A stretch of DNA of 64,000 bases from Leptospirales bacterium (lineage in GTDB: Bacteria; Spirochaetota; Leptospiria; Leptospirales; Leptospiraceae): positions 62,001 to 126,000 of the forward strand of contig JAAFIR010000011.1 of NCBI GenBank assembly GCA_013297885.1. The letters run 5' to 3'. Under the pieces are notes generated by a model. That model saw only the letters and a list, made by a program, of their open reading frames with translations, did no database searches and was not told the origin of the DNA. Made by a program: the position numbers and the translations under genes. Of the stretch, positions 1 through 9,295 are shown piece by piece. Position 1 is the first letter of the stretch, and each line of letters starts with the position of its first letter.

Positions 1-1
1 A

Positions 2-628
2 AAAAAAATCAGAGACAAGTTAACTCAAAAATCAAAATCAATTTATGAAAATGTTTTTGTAAATGAAATTTATAATGAAGAAGCTACAAAAGAAAATGTT
101 TTTAAACTCTTTAAAAAAAATAAAAAAATTTCCTCAAATGATTCGGTGATTTTTTTCTTTTCCGGACATGGAACTGTTAAAGAAAAAAATTACTATTTTT
201 TGATGAGTGATTTTGATTCCAATTTTTCTAAAACCGCTATTTCATCAGAAGAGATAACTGATTTAATTTCTGAAATTGACGTATTTCATAAATTGGTTTT
301 ATTTGATACTTGTGAATCTGGTGGTGCTTGGATTAACCAAGTGGATTCAACTGATTTTTCACTTGGATTAATTTCCAAAAAAACAGGTGTTTCAGTTTTT
401 GCTTCAAGTATGGAAAAAGAATTTTCTTATGAATCCAAAAAAATTGGCTCTGGACTTTTAGCAAAATCTTTTCTTGATGCTCTAGATGAAAAAGGTGATG
501 TTTATACAGCAAACCTTGTTCCAATTCTTTCTAAAAAAATTCCTGAGTTAGCAAATTTGATTTTGAAAAAAGATCAAAACCCATCTATATTTTTTAGAGG
601 AAAAAGTTTTAAACTTGCAGAGAATTAA
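2..628 (+). CDS. Caspase-like (peptidase C14 family) protein, 5' end outside the window
   Basis: The frame is open to the left edge, so this is the 3' part of a longer gene; the GTG at 146 is internal. It shows the two catalytic motifs of the caspase/metacaspase fold: SGHG with the catalytic His at 167-169, after a hydrophobic strand (VIFFF), and DTCESGG with the catalytic Cys at 311-313, after the strand LVLF. Both dyad residues are present, so an active cysteine peptidase is likely. Bacterial proteins of this kind often carry further domains (TPR, WD40, formylglycine) or act in stress and defence signalling; any such N-terminal domain would lie outside the window. The gene ends 5 nt before the convergent tRNA-Arg. 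Family assignment is firm; substrate and role cannot be seen. Confidence 0.8.
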   Translation, partial: KKIRDKLTQKSKSIYENVFVNEIYNEEATKENVFKLFKKNKKISSNDSVIFFFSGHGTVKEKNYYFLMSDFDSNFSKTAISSEEITDLISEIDVFHKLVLFDTCESGGAWINQVDSTDFSLGLISKKTGVSVFASSMEKEFSYESKKIGSGLLAKSFLDALDEKGDVYTANLVPILSKKIPELANLILKKDQNPSIFFRGKSFKLAEN

Positions 629-633
629 ATTTA

Positions 634-705
634 TGCCTCGAGAGGGAATCGAACCCCCACTAACAGTTCCGAAGACTGTAGTTCTATCCGTTGAACTATC
701 GAGGC
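634..705 (-). tRNA. tRNA-Arg (anticodon UCG)
   Basis: The reverse strand folds as a full cloverleaf. The 7-bp acceptor stem is GCCTCGA/TCGAGGC with discriminator A at 634. The D arm is GTTC...GAAC. The anticodon arm is ACAGT-CTTCGGA-ACTGT, giving U33 and anticodon UCG for Arg CGA/CGN codons. The T arm contains GGTTCGATTCC. No CCA is encoded. Confidence 0.93.
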
Positions 706-781
706 TTAATTCTATTTGAAAAAAAAGGACATTGTAGTCTATAATAAAAAGATGATATGGTATTCATTTTTTTATATAACA

Positions 782-827
782 GCTACCGAAAGTAAATACC
801 CATTATTTTTGTTAGCTTGAATGTCCC
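782..827 (+). repeat. Short hairpin repeat, copy 1 of family B
   Basis: This 46-nt segment starting GCTACCGAAAGTAAATACC and ending GCTTGAATGTCCC matches the minus strand at 14283-14329 at about 39 of 46 positions by hand alignment. The 14.3-kb copy forms a near-perfect hairpin; this copy is more degenerate. Function unknown. Confidence 0.5.
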
Positions 828-898
828 AATTTAATTTTTGTTGTTTAAAATAGCTAGTTATTATTGTCAATCGTTATAGATGATATTTTATCTTTACT

Positions 899-1033
899 AT
901 GCAAAAGGGATTGACTCGGTGTCAAAAAATTTTTTTTTAAAATTTTTTGACAAAAGAGGAAAGCCCAGTTTTTTCTCACTTAATAAAATTAATTTTTACG
1001 AATAATCAATGTTAAGTGAGAAAAAATTTGCCC
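899..1033 (-). repeat. Dispersed two-hairpin element (family A), copy 1
   Basis: On the minus strand the order is GGGCAAATTTTTT, a hairpin with CTCACTTAA/TTAAGTGAG arms, AAAAAACTGGGCTTTCC, a hairpin with GTCAAAAAATTT/AATTTTTTGAC arms, then ACCGAGTCAATCCCTTTTGCA. It fills most of the 706-1059 spacer downstream of ftsZ. The core matches the other copies while the hairpin sequences are private to this copy. Confidence 0.75.
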
Positions 1034-1059
1034 TTTAAAAAACTAAACTACTAAAAAAA

Positions 1060-2232
1060 CTAATCCCGATTTCCTCTTCTTAAATAAGCTGGGATATCAT
1101 AATCTTCTTGGTAATTGTATTCAGCATTTGATTTAACAGGAGTTTTGATTGTTCGCGGAGCTTCGAGTTCTGAATCTGTTAAAGTTAATTTTGGTTTAGA
1201 TTGAATAGTTTCTTTTTGTTGTACAATTACTTGTTCAGGTTTTAAATCTTTTTTTTGTTGAAAAGTATGTGGAAGTCTTGAACGAAAACCAGTTGCAATC
1301 ACAGTAACTCGAATTCTATCTTTTAAAGATTCATCTTCATTTAAACCAATAATGATATTTGCATTTGTATCAACTTGAGTTGTGATGATTTGAGAAACTT
1401 CGTTCCATTCATGAAGTGTCATATCTTCACCACCAGTTACATTGATTAAAAGTGAACTTGCTCCTTGAATTGAATTTTCTTCAAGTAATGCATTATGAAT
1501 TGCTTGGTCAACGGCATCTGCAACTCGATTTTCACCAATACCTTCACCCATTCCCATAATTGCATCCCCAGTGTCTTTCATTACAGATTTAACATCAGCA
1601 AAATCTACATTGATCACACCTGGTTTATTAATGATGTCTGATAAACCTTTTACTGCATTAAGTAAAATATCATCAATCACTCGAAAAGCTGCATCATATG
1701 GAGTTCGTTTATCAATTAATTTAAATATAGAATCATTTCTTATGATGATCAAAGTATCCACGTTTTTTCTAAGTTCGTTTAATCCCTGTTTTGCGAGTTC
1801 ATTTCTTCTTTTACCTTCAAAACTAAACGGCAAAGTTACAACACCCACAACAAGACATTTTAATTCTTTTGCAACCTCTGCTATGACAGGAGCTGCACCT
1901 GTTCCAGTTCCACCACCCATGCCAGCTGTTACAAAAACCATATCAGCACCTTTTAGTGCATCAGCAATAATACCTTTATCTTCAACAGCAGATTTATTTC
2001 CCATTTCAGGATCTCCGCCAGCACCCATTCCACGAGTGAGCTTATTACCAAGTTGAACTTTATTTTCTACAATCGATTTTGATAAAACTTGTTCGTCTGT
2101 GTTCATTACAATAAAATCAACACCTCTAAAATTATCATTTGACATGCGGCTAACAGCATTCATCCCACCGCCACCAACACCCACAACTTTGATACTTACT
2201 GGACTAGTTTTTTGTTCTTCCATATAGTGCAT
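1060..2232 (-). CDS. ftsZ: Cell division GTPase FtsZ
   Basis: FtsZ polymerises on GTP into the cytokinetic Z ring under the membrane. The 390-aa protein has the nucleotide-binding glycine loop (VGVGGGGMN, about 17-25), the tubulin signature [10 protein letters not shown] at 106-115, the T7-loop region, and a linker ending in the conserved tail [12 protein letters not shown] (379-390), which binds FtsA and other partners. The start at MHYMEEQ is supported by AGGAG 7 nt upstream. It is the last gene of ftsQ-ftsA-ftsZ, 9 nt after ftsA, so it is very probably co-transcribed. The length is normal for a spirochaete FtsZ. Confidence 0.98.
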   Translation of the reverse strand: MHYMEEQKTSPVSIKVVGVGGGGMNAVSRMSNDNFRGVDFIVMNTDEQVLSKSIVENKVQLGNKLTRGMGAGGDPEMGNKSAVEDKGIIADALKGADMVFVTAGMGGGTGTGAAPVIAEVAKELKCLVVGVVTLPFSFEGKRRNELAKQGLNELRKNVDTLIIIRNDSIFKLIDKRTPYDAAFRVIDDILLNAVKGLSDIINKPGVINVDFADVKSVMKDTGDAIMGMGEGIGENRVADAVDQAIHNALLEENSIQGASSLLINVTGGEDMTLHEWNEVSQIITTQVDTNANIIIGLNEDESLKDRIRVTVIATGFRSRLPHTFQQKKDLKPEQVIVQQKETIQSKPKLTLTDSELEAPRTIKTPVKSNAEYNYQEDYDIPAYLRRGNRD

Positions 2233-2241
2233 AAAATTCTC

Positions 2242-3498
2242 CTATAAATTCTTTTGGATCCAACCCCAAACTTTTTTGATTACTTCGCCAGAACCAACTT
2301 TGGAAAGTTCTCTATCTTCTTCATATTCACCCTCTTCCATTGCAATGTATTTGATCATACCCACTGCTGTTGAAAATTCTGGAGAAGAAACTTTTTCATA
2401 AAGACCAGAAAGTGAATTTGGTTTTGCAACTGTTACTGTTAGGCCAAAAATTTCTTCAGCAATCAATTCAATTCCTGGTAAAAGAGCTGTTCCACCTGTT
2501 AAAATGACTCCACCAGTTAAGAGAGATTTTTTTTCTGTTTTTTCTAGTTCAGTATTTACCATTTCTAAAATTTCTCGAACTCTTGGTTCAATAATATTAA
2601 CTAAGTTTTGTCTTGGAACTGATTGAGATGGTCTCCCACCCACTGAGGGTAATTCTATTTTACCAGTTGGTGAAATTTCATCGATTAAACAATGACCAAA
2701 TTTTTTCTTAATCTCTTCAGCAATTGGAAGTGGAGTTTTGAGACCAGTTGAAATATCTTGAGAAATACTTTTTCCACCAAGTGGAATATAACCTGAATAA
2801 CAAATCCCACCTTCTTCATACATAATTATATCTGTTATTCCATCACCAATGTCAACAACAGCTACACCAAAATCTTTTTCACCAGAAGTGAGAACTGCTT
2901 CAGCGGATGCAAAACTAGAAATGATTTTTTTATCAGCTGGAATTCCAATTGTTTCAAAACATTTTTCTAAATTTGTTAAGGAAGTAATTCCTGTTGTAAC
3001 AATATGAACATCTGCTTGTAGTCTTACACCTGTCATACCAGTTGGGTCTTTGATATTGGTTTGGTCATCAACTGAAAAATCTTTTGGAAAAATATGTAAA
3101 ATTTTTTCATTTGAAGAAAGTCTTGGTTCAGCAGCATCAATCACACGCTGAATATCTTCATCATAGACAATTCTTTCTTTATTAGTGATTGCAACTACAG
3201 ATTTAAAATTTTTTGAATAAATGGATTTACCACTTACATTTACAATAATATCTTTCACTTCCATTCCAGCAGTTAGCTCTGCTAAATTAATTGCTTCATG
3301 AATGGATCTAATTGTAGCATCTATATTTATGATAGCTCCACTTTTAATTCCTGGACTTGGAGCAGTTCCAACACCAATAATTTCTATATCATCAGGATTA
3401 TTAATTCTTGCAATTACAACTTTGATTTGAGATGAACCTAAATCAATAGCAGTAATACTTTTTTCATATTCTTCCATACTTTCACTGATAAACTGCAT
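2242..3498 (-). CDS. ftsA: Cell division protein FtsA
   Basis: FtsA is an actin-fold ATPase that tethers FtsZ to the membrane. The 418-aa protein shows AIDLGSSQIKVVIA (phosphate 1), a SHS2/1C region, VVDIGDGITDI (phosphate 2), LTGGVILTGGTALLPG (adenosine motif) and a C-terminal amphipathic end (KKVWGWIQKNL) fitting membrane binding. The chosen ATG follows GAGGGGAAG closely and overlaps the ftsQ end by 17 nt. A second ATG seven codons later (MEEYEKS, 3477) would remove the overlap but has a weaker ribosome site. It lies between ftsQ and ftsZ. Confidence 0.96.
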   Translation of the reverse strand: MQFISESMEEYEKSITAIDLGSSQIKVVIARINNPDDIEIIGVGTAPSPGIKSGAIINIDATIRSIHEAINLAELTAGMEVKDIIVNVSGKSIYSKNFKSVVAITNKERIVYDEDIQRVIDAAEPRLSSNEKILHIFPKDFSVDDQTNIKDPTGMTGVRLQADVHIVTTGITSLTNLEKCFETIGIPADKKIISSFASAEAVLTSGEKDFGVAVVDIGDGITDIIMYEEGGICYSGYIPLGGKSISQDISTGLKTPLPIAEEIKKKFGHCLIDEISPTGKIELPSVGGRPSQSVPRQNLVNIIEPRVREILEMVNTELEKTEKKSLLTGGVILTGGTALLPGIELIAEEIFGLTVTVAKPNSLSGLYEKVSSPEFSTAVGMIKYIAMEEGEYEEDRELSKVGSGEVIKKVWGWIQKNL

Positions 3499-4219
3499 CT
3501 TCCCCTCTTAAATCTAATAATTTTAAGTTTACTGATCTGTTTTCAAAAAAAGCAAGACTTGAATAAATTTTTCTAACTTGTAAATTTTCTAATTTTGTTC
3601 CAACAAATATTTTAATTTTTTTTGGAGAAGAAGTAAAAACAGTAATTTCACCTTCATCATTTAAGTGAACTTCTGAAATTCTATCTTTTAATTTTGGGTA
3701 AGTTTCAAACATTTCAATAGTTTGGCTAGCAAAGTCTTTTAGTTTTTTTTGATTTCTATTTTCCAAAGAAAATTCCCCGCTTAAAATTGGTAAAGTTTCT
3801 TCTCTCACATCATTTGTTGAAATTGGTTTTAAATCTTCATTAAGTTCATAAAGATTGGAATGAGTATTTAAAATAAATTTTGCTTTTTGCTCAATTATTG
3901 AAATCAAAAGTTGGTCTTTGGCTCTTCTAGAAATGCTAGCTGATTTAATTCTTGGATGTGAATTTATTTTTTTTTCTAAATCTTTTATATCAGCTTTATC
4001 AATTGAGAACTCATCATTAATTTCTAAAATTTTTGCAATTTCTTCTTTTTTTAATTTATCATGTCCGTTTATAATTAATTTACTGATTCCATTTAGATTT
4101 TTTGTTTTTCCAAAAAAACCATAATCATAAATTATAATTGCAGAACTTAATAAAATTAAAAAAAAAGCAAAATACTTTACATAATTTTTTTTCTGATTTT
4201 GAGATTCTAATTCTTGCAT
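3482..4219 (-). CDS. ftsQ: Cell division protein FtsQ/DivIB (POTRA domain)
   Basis: This is a bitopic inner-membrane divisome protein. The 245-aa sequence has a short cytoplasmic Lys-rich N-terminus, one transmembrane helix (about 15-33, YFAFFLILLSSAIIIYDYG), then a POTRA domain (about 42-112: KLIINGHDKLKKEEIAKIL, with KKINSHPRIKSASI) and a FtsQ beta domain (RISEVHLNDEGEITVF). AGGA lies 5 nt before the ATG. No mur or ddl genes precede it here. The family is divergent, but position directly upstream of ftsA makes the call secure. Confidence 0.9.
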   Translation of the reverse strand: MQELESQNQKKNYVKYFAFFLILLSSAIIIYDYGFFGKTKNLNGISKLIINGHDKLKKEEIAKILEINDEFSIDKADIKDLEKKINSHPRIKSASISRRAKDQLLISIIEQKAKFILNTHSNLYELNEDLKPISTNDVREETLPILSGEFSLENRNQKKLKDFASQTIEMFETYPKLKDRISEVHLNDEGEITVFTSSPKKIKIFVGTKLENLQVRKIYSSLAFFENRSVNLKLLDLRGEDAVYQ

Positions 4220-4384
4220 TTTTTCCTAAAGCTGTTATTAAAATTATCGGTAAGACATAATTTTTTTAAAAAAAAGTTTATTTTTATAGCAAAAAAAAAA
4301 CTAAGCACAACTCGATGAGACATAATAATATTATAAAACCAGTTTGTCAAGTTTTAAATTGGAATTCAATTTATTTCATTTTTT

Positions 4385-4554
4385 GGCAAATTTTTTTGTG
4401 AATTTTATTATGTTTAAAAAATATTCACTTAAAACCACAAAAAAACCGAGCTCTCAACTCCCATCAAAAAATTGTATAGCTTGGCTCGGTGCTTCAAAGA
4501 AGCAAAGAGGACAATTTTTTGATGCCGTTTTGATCTCTTTTGCATTGTGTTTAT
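4385..4554 (+). repeat. Dispersed two-hairpin element (family A), copy 2, with nested partial copy
   Basis: The element runs GGCAAATTTTTTTGTG...CACAAAAAAACCGAGCTCTCAACTCCC, then ATCAAAAAATTGT...ACAATTTTTTGAT, then GCCGTTTTGATCTCTTTTGCA. The loop of the second hairpin (about 4475-4511) itself holds core-like pieces (GGCTCGGTGCTTC and GAAGCAAAGAGG). With the promoter below it explains the whole 4220-4599 spacer. Confidence 0.7.
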
Positions 4555-4565
4555 TTAAAATTATC

Positions 4566-4593
4566 TTGACTTTACAAATATTTTGGATAGAAT
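4566..4593 (+). promoter_or_regulatory. Promoter of the beta-helix lipoprotein gene
   Basis: TTGACT (4566-4571), 16-bp spacer, TAGAAT (4588-4593). The -10 box ends only 6 nt before the GTG start at 4600, so transcription would begin at or next to the start codon (leaderless mRNA). Confidence 0.5.
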
Positions 4594-4599
4594 ATTTTC

Positions 4600-7500
4600 G
4601 TGAAAATAATTTCCTTAATATATTTGTTTATTTTAATTCAATCATGTAAGTCTCCAGTGAATGCAAATAAATTTTGTGATTATAAATCTATTGGATACAA
4701 ATTAGAATTAGCTAGAAGAATTAGTGTAAATGACAATTCAGCTTATTGCCAATTCAGTGCAAGAAATTTAGTAGGTCAAGGTACCTCAAGTGGCACAGCT
4801 ACTGGAACAAATCAAACCTCAACAAATATAACTTCTGATTTTGCATCTCTCACTTCGTTAGCACCAATTTTAATTGCAAAAGATAGAATTCTAAGCTTCA
4901 CCAATACTGAAGAAATGGGAAACGTTTGCCAAGTAAAATTAAATACATCAGTAATAAGTCCAACTGTGACTTTGTCCACAGATAAAAAAACAATTTCATT
5001 AACTCCTCCTTTAACTGGATGGACTTTAGATGTAGAAAATATAATCACTTTACAATTACAAAATTGTAAAACTGCTTCAGGAATTGATGTTCAATTTACA
5101 GGTGCTGGACTTTCACTTTATATTGCTGAAAAAGTAATTTATGTAGATTCTGTTTCTGGTTCAGACACAAATGCAGGAACAACAACAGCACCAATGAAAT
5201 CAATTTTAGCTGCTTTAACTTCTGCTTCTACTGGTTGTACAGATCGTTGTGCCATCGGAGTTAAAGGTGGAACATATTTAATAAACGGAAGCATAACTAT
5301 ACCTAAAAATACTAGCATCTTTGGTGGATTTGATCCGTCTGATTGGACAAAAAGAAGAGCAGACAAAACTTTACTATCACCATACGATACTATACTAACA
5401 GATAGTTCTTCAAGTGTAACTGCAACAAATAATGCTGATCCTTATTCCACTCTAAAGTATGTAAATTATACAGGTGAAAAAAGTAAAACAGTTTTAGATG
5501 GTATTCTTGTAAATGGGCCAGTTTCAGCAACAACTGGAACTTATATAGGAGTTATTGGCTCTGTTGGTCTTCAAGCTAGTGCTGGTTTTATAATTCGAAA
5601 TACAATAACTAACGATTTAACATCTTCAAATACTGTCATCTCAGCAGGATTTTCTTCTATCAATAATTCTGGGAGTATAAACTTAACTAACTCTGCATTT
5701 TTTGGTTCCACATTTATTGCTACAGCGACAACACGACTAGGAGTTGTGTATTCTATTTCTGCTCCTTCTTCTTCAATTAGTATTACTGATTCATTAATCA
5801 ATGCAGGAACTTCAGCTCTACATAATGTGGGTTTTTATATGGCGAATACAAACAACGGAACAATTTCTTTAAGTAAAAATACCATTATCGCTGGAAATTC
5901 TGGCCAAAACTCAGTCGGAGTTCAAGCAAATTTTGCAACTCCAAACGGTATGAAAATTTCTGAAAATACTATTACTACTGGTACTAGTGGAGCAATTTCA
6001 AATGGAATAGAATGTTCAGCAGGAACAGGACTTGTTGCAGATAAAAATATCATTACAGTCGGCACAGGAACTAGCGGTTCGGGTGGCATCTTAACCTCCT
6101 CTTCCATTTCAGCACCTGTTTTTTCCAACAATACAATTACCGGCGGATCTTGTTCGAATGTAAGTTGTGTTTCAGCATCGGTATTGGTATCTAATCCAAC
6201 GAATACTTCAATAACAGATAATATACTATCACTAGGGAGTTGTACTGGAGCAACTTGTTTTACAGCTGGTTTGCATTTTAACTCAGTTGGAACACATACT
6301 ATTTCAGGAAACGTTATCAATGCTACAGGTTCTTGTAATACTAATAACTGTTCAGCAGCAGGAATTTATAATGTAAATACAACAGGTGTCAATACGTTTA
6401 ACATTTCCAATAACACTATTAAATCAGGCTCTTGCAGTGGAACTAGTTGTAGAACTGTCGGTGTTGGTAATGTACTTCAAGTTTCTTCAAGTGGAATCCA
6501 TAATTGGACATTGACAAACAACAATATTAGTTCTGGAACTTGTAATGGTTTAAGCTGTTCTGCTTCCGGATTTTTTACAAACGACCATCACGCCAATGGT
6601 TCCGATTTTAGTTTTAACAACAATATTATTAGCTCAGGCGATTGCACTGGAGCATCTTGTAAAACATTCGGATTTAGTTCAACTGCCATATCCAATAGAA
6701 CTGCTTCAGTATCATTGATTGGAAATACAATTTCAGCTGGCAATACTCTTTCTGGTGTAGGTACCGAAAGTACGGGCTTCAATTTGACGTACAATAATGC
6801 CACAGTCTTTATGGACAATAATACAATTACAAGTGGGACTGCTAACACAACTTGGGGTGCAAATATTTCTTTTCTTGTTGGAATCACAGTCACAAACAAT
6901 ACAATTACTGTCGGGACTAGTGCTAGTACACAAATTGGCTACAGGCAAGCGAACGCAACTTTAACTTTGACAGGCAATACAATTAGTTCGGGGATTCCTT
7001 CTGGGACAACTACATCAAGAATTGCATTTAATCTGGAAAATGCTTCTGGTACTCCGAGCATTCAACGAAATACATTTAAAAATGAATCGGGTACTGGAGT
7101 CCCAATTGCAGCAAATATTGCATGGAATGGAGCATTACAATTTTGTAGCAATGTTTTGATCGGCGGATCAGGAACTCATCCGATTTCGATTGCTACTTTA
7201 AATCTAGCAGTTTTGTTAAACTCAGGTGCAAGGTTTATGGGCAACACGATTATCGGACCCACAAACACCGGTGCGGGAACCGCAAATCCTGTTCTATTTA
7301 CTACAACTGGAGCACACACAAATTTGAAACTCGACCAAAATCTTTTTGTGGGTAACTCACCAGCAACGAACTGTGTCAATGAGGCAGTGGCGGGTATTTC
7401 CTATGCTACGTTAGTCAAAAATAATTTTTCTTCATGTTCAACAACTTTTTACAAGCGATTTGGAGTTGCTGATTTTAATCAATTTTGTAGCGGAAATTTT

Positions 7501-7743
7501 GGACAAAGTGGTATGTGTGCAACTCTACTAATGGGTGTTAGCTCAACGGCGAATGAGGTTCAAACTCCTACTTTTACAAATTTTGCAGGCGGTGATTTTC
7601 ATTTGATCACGCCCACACCTGCTGCTGTGCTCAATGGCATGTTAACCGGAGATATTACTCCGTTTAATGCAGCCTGTGGCAACTCGTTTGATCGAGATGG
7701 AGCGACTAGAACAAATGGAACGGCACTCGGTGCGTATAAATAA
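4600..7743 (+). CDS. DUF1565 beta-helix lipoprotein with repeated Cys motifs
   Basis: The 1047-aa protein begins with a lipoprotein signal (MKIISLIYLFILIQSC; lipidation at Cys16), so it is probably anchored in the outer membrane. Residues about 178-260 (VIYVDSVSGSDTNAGT... then MKSILAALTSA) match the start of DUF1565, a family of parallel beta-helix surface proteins. The rest, to about 950, is a Ser/Thr/Asn-rich repeat with recurring N-N-x-I-(T/S)-x-G turns, typical of a right-handed beta-helix. Between about 515 and 690, six successive coils carry CxxxxC (CSNVSC, CTGATC, CNTNNC, CSGTSC, CNGLSC, CTGASC). The GTG start is required to keep the signal peptide; no clear Shine-Dalgarno is present. 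Likely an adhesin or surface protein; the ligand is unknown. Confidence 0.85.
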   Translation: MKIISLIYLFILIQSCKSPVNANKFCDYKSIGYKLELARRISVNDNSAYCQFSARNLVGQGTSSGTATGTNQTSTNITSDFASLTSLAPILIAKDRILSFTNTEEMGNVCQVKLNTSVISPTVTLSTDKKTISLTPPLTGWTLDVENIITLQLQNCKTASGIDVQFTGAGLSLYIAEKVIYVDSVSGSDTNAGTTTAPMKSILAALTSASTGCTDRCAIGVKGGTYLINGSITIPKNTSIFGGFDPSDWTKRRADKTLLSPYDTILTDSSSSVTATNNADPYSTLKYVNYTGEKSKTVLDGILVNGPVSATTGTYIGVIGSVGLQASAGFIIRNTITNDLTSSNTVISAGFSSINNSGSINLTNSAFFGSTFIATATTRLGVVYSISAPSSSISITDSLINAGTSALHNVGFYMANTNNGTISLSKNTIIAGNSGQNSVGVQANFATPNGMKISENTITTGTSGAISNGIECSAGTGLVADKNIITVGTGTSGSGGILTSSSISAPVFSNNTITGGSCSNVSCVSASVLVSNPTNTSITDNILSLGSCTGATCFTAGLHFNSVGTHTISGNVINATGSCNTNNCSAAGIYNVNTTGVNTFNISNNTIKSGSCSGTSCRTVGVGNVLQVSSSGIHNWTLTNNNISSGTCNGLSCSASGFFTNDHHANGSDFSFNNNIISSGDCTGASCKTFGFSSTAISNRTASVSLIGNTISAGNTLSGVGTESTGFNLTYNNATVFMDNNTITSGTANTTWGANISFLVGITVTNNTITVGTSASTQIGYRQANATLTLTGNTISSGIPSGTTTSRIAFNLENASGTPSIQRNTFKNESGTGVPIAANIAWNGALQFCSNVLIGGSGTHPISIATLNLAVLLNSGARFMGNTIIGPTNTGAGTANPVLFTTTGAHTNLKLDQNLFVGNSPATNCVNEAVAGISYATLVKNNFSSCSTTFYKRFGVADFNQFCSGNFGQSGMCATLLMGVSSTANEVQTPTFTNFAGGDFHLITPTPAAVLNGMLTGDITPFNAACGNSFDRDGATRTNGTALGAYK

Positions 7744-7772
7744 ATATTATTTCAAACACAAAAAAAAAATTT

Positions 7773-8987
7773 TTAGGTTAGATCTTTTTTTGAAATTAGA
7801 AAATACATTTCTAGCTCACCTTTATTTTTAGCAGAAATTTTTCCTCTGTTTTCAAAATGAAAATAATTTTTTACTAAATTGAACGTGGCTTCACTTATAT
7901 TGATTTTTCCAACTTCACCAGAAGACTCCATTCTACTTGCAAGATTTACTGTATCTCCCCAAACATCGTAAGCAAATTTTTTATCACCAATTACGCCAGC
8001 TACCAATGGTCCAGAATGAATTCCTATTCGGATATTAAAACAAGCCAAACCTTTTTCTTTTTTTGCACAAAAATCTTTATCCATTAATTCTATGATTTCT
8101 AATGCCGCATAACAAGTATTAACCGCATGTTCAGAAAATTTTTCTGGAACACCTGCCACACACATATAAGAATCACCAATAGTTTTAATTTTTTCTAAAT
8201 TGTATTTGGAAATGATTAAATCAAATTTTTTAAATGCAAAATCTAATTCATTCACAAGTTCTTCTGGGCTCATATTTTCAGAAATTTTTGTAAATCCCTG
8301 AAAATCTGTAAACAGAACAGTTGCTTCTGAAAAATATTCTGGTTTAGTAAAACCATTTTGTTTTAATTCATCAGCAATTTTTTTTGGTAAAATATTTAAA
8401 AGTAAATCATCTGATTTTTTTAAAGCAGATTTTAATAAAGTATCAAAATGAGCATAAGCAGTTTCTGTATAAAATTCATTTTGTTCCAGAATTAATTTCC
8501 ATGCTTCTTTAAAATCAATTTCTTCATGCTCTAAGAATAAAATGCGGATTGATTCTTTCATTTTACTTTCTGCTTGAAATAAAATTCCAAAAGTAAAATC
8601 TTTTCCATATGATTTTCCAACACCCAAAAGCCTAAATAATTTTTCTTTTAAATTTTCTCGGGATGTGATTGAACCATATTTTAAATCTAAAACCCTTGCA
8701 TAAAAAACTTGATTAAACATCTTAAATGTAGTATTAGGATAAGTTTTCACATCAGAATTATTTCGACTATCATGCCATTTTTGAAAAAAATTGTACTTTG
8801 TAATTGTTTTATCCATTTTAGGAAATTCATTTTTTATATTCTCGATCATTTCTAAAATTACTTCTTTAAAACTAATTCCTTCTATTGTTATTGCTTCAAC
8901 CAATTCTTTTTTTTTCAAAATTTCTTCTTCCAAATGAACCAAAAAATAACTGGCTAAAAGATTTGATAATTTTTCTCTAATTTCCAT
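7773..8987 (-). CDS. Class III adenylate cyclase with N-terminal regulatory region
   Basis: Makes cAMP from ATP. The C-terminal half (about 225-400) is a complete class III catalytic domain: FTDFQGF (first metal Asp), KTIGDSYMC (substrate Lys and second metal Asp), HSGPLVAGVIG, and YDVWGDTVNLASRMES with the adenine-selecting Asp and the transition-state Asn and Arg. The Lys/Asp pair indicates ATP rather than GTP. The N-terminal about 200 residues resemble no domain I recognise; they are helical and no transmembrane segment is evident. I start at the ATG at 8987; a TTG four codons earlier (8999) is also open. It converges on the beta-helix lipoprotein gene, 29 nt apart. Confidence 0.88.
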   Translation of the reverse strand: MEIREKLSNLLASYFLVHLEEEILKKKELVEAITIEGISFKEVILEMIENIKNEFPKMDKTITKYNFFQKWHDSRNNSDVKTYPNTTFKMFNQVFYARVLDLKYGSITSRENLKEKLFRLLGVGKSYGKDFTFGILFQAESKMKESIRILFLEHEEIDFKEAWKLILEQNEFYTETAYAHFDTLLKSALKKSDDLLLNILPKKIADELKQNGFTKPEYFSEATVLFTDFQGFTKISENMSPEELVNELDFAFKKFDLIISKYNLEKIKTIGDSYMCVAGVPEKFSEHAVNTCYAALEIIELMDKDFCAKKEKGLACFNIRIGIHSGPLVAGVIGDKKFAYDVWGDTVNLASRMESSGEVGKINISEATFNLVKNYFHFENRGKISAKNKGELEMYFLISKKDLT

Positions 8988-9040
8988 AACTAAATTCAAT
9001 TTTTATATTCTATACCATTTATCAATTGAAAGCGGAGCTT

Positions 9041-9166
9041 GGAAAGTGATTGAAGCGGAAATACTTTTGCTTGGGCAAAAGATTGTAGCAAAAAGCACGG
9101 TTTTTTTGTGAGGAAAAAACAGTCTTTTTAATCAATACAAACAACTCTCACAAAAAAATTCCACCA
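9041..9166 (-). repeat. Dispersed two-hairpin element (family A), copy 3
   Basis: On the minus strand: TGGAATTTTTTTGTGAG...CTCACAAAAAAACCGTGCTTTTTGCTACAATC, a short hairpin TTTTGCCCAAGCAAAA, then CGCTTCAATCACTTTCC. Same core as the other copies with private hairpin arms. It occupies the spacer between the cyclase and the PYP unit. Confidence 0.72.
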
Positions 9167-9242
9167 TTTTTAGAGAATATAGAAAGAATTTATGTTTTAA
9201 AATACTATTTTCATTTTAGCTTTTCTCATTGAAAAATAAAAA

Positions 9243-9273
9243 TTGAACTTATTTATTTTAATTTTTGTCTAAT
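9243..9273 (+). promoter_or_regulatory. Possible promoter of the PYP operon
   Basis: TTGAAC (9243-9248) and TCTAAT (9268-9273), with a 19-bp spacer that is longer than usual. It precedes the GAGGTG ribosome site (9285-9290) of the first gene. Weak evidence. Confidence 0.3.
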
Positions 9274-9295
9274 AAATGTTTTAACGAGGTGTAGT

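Noticed and set aside
1571-2056. 161-codon open frame antisense to ftsZ
   Set aside because: Lies wholly inside ftsZ on the other strand; Ser/Pro/Thr-rich composition is the mirror of the GTPase coding sequence, with no ribosome site or family match.
4344-4649. 101-codon open frame across the family A element and the start of the beta-helix gene
   Set aside because: It runs through two hairpins and the promoter of the next gene; no ribosome site and no protein-like features.
5139-7379. Several minus-strand open frames of 60-130 codons inside the beta-helix lipoprotein gene
   Set aside because: Shadows of the repetitive Ser/Thr-rich coding sequence; they change with each repeat and have no starts with ribosome sites.
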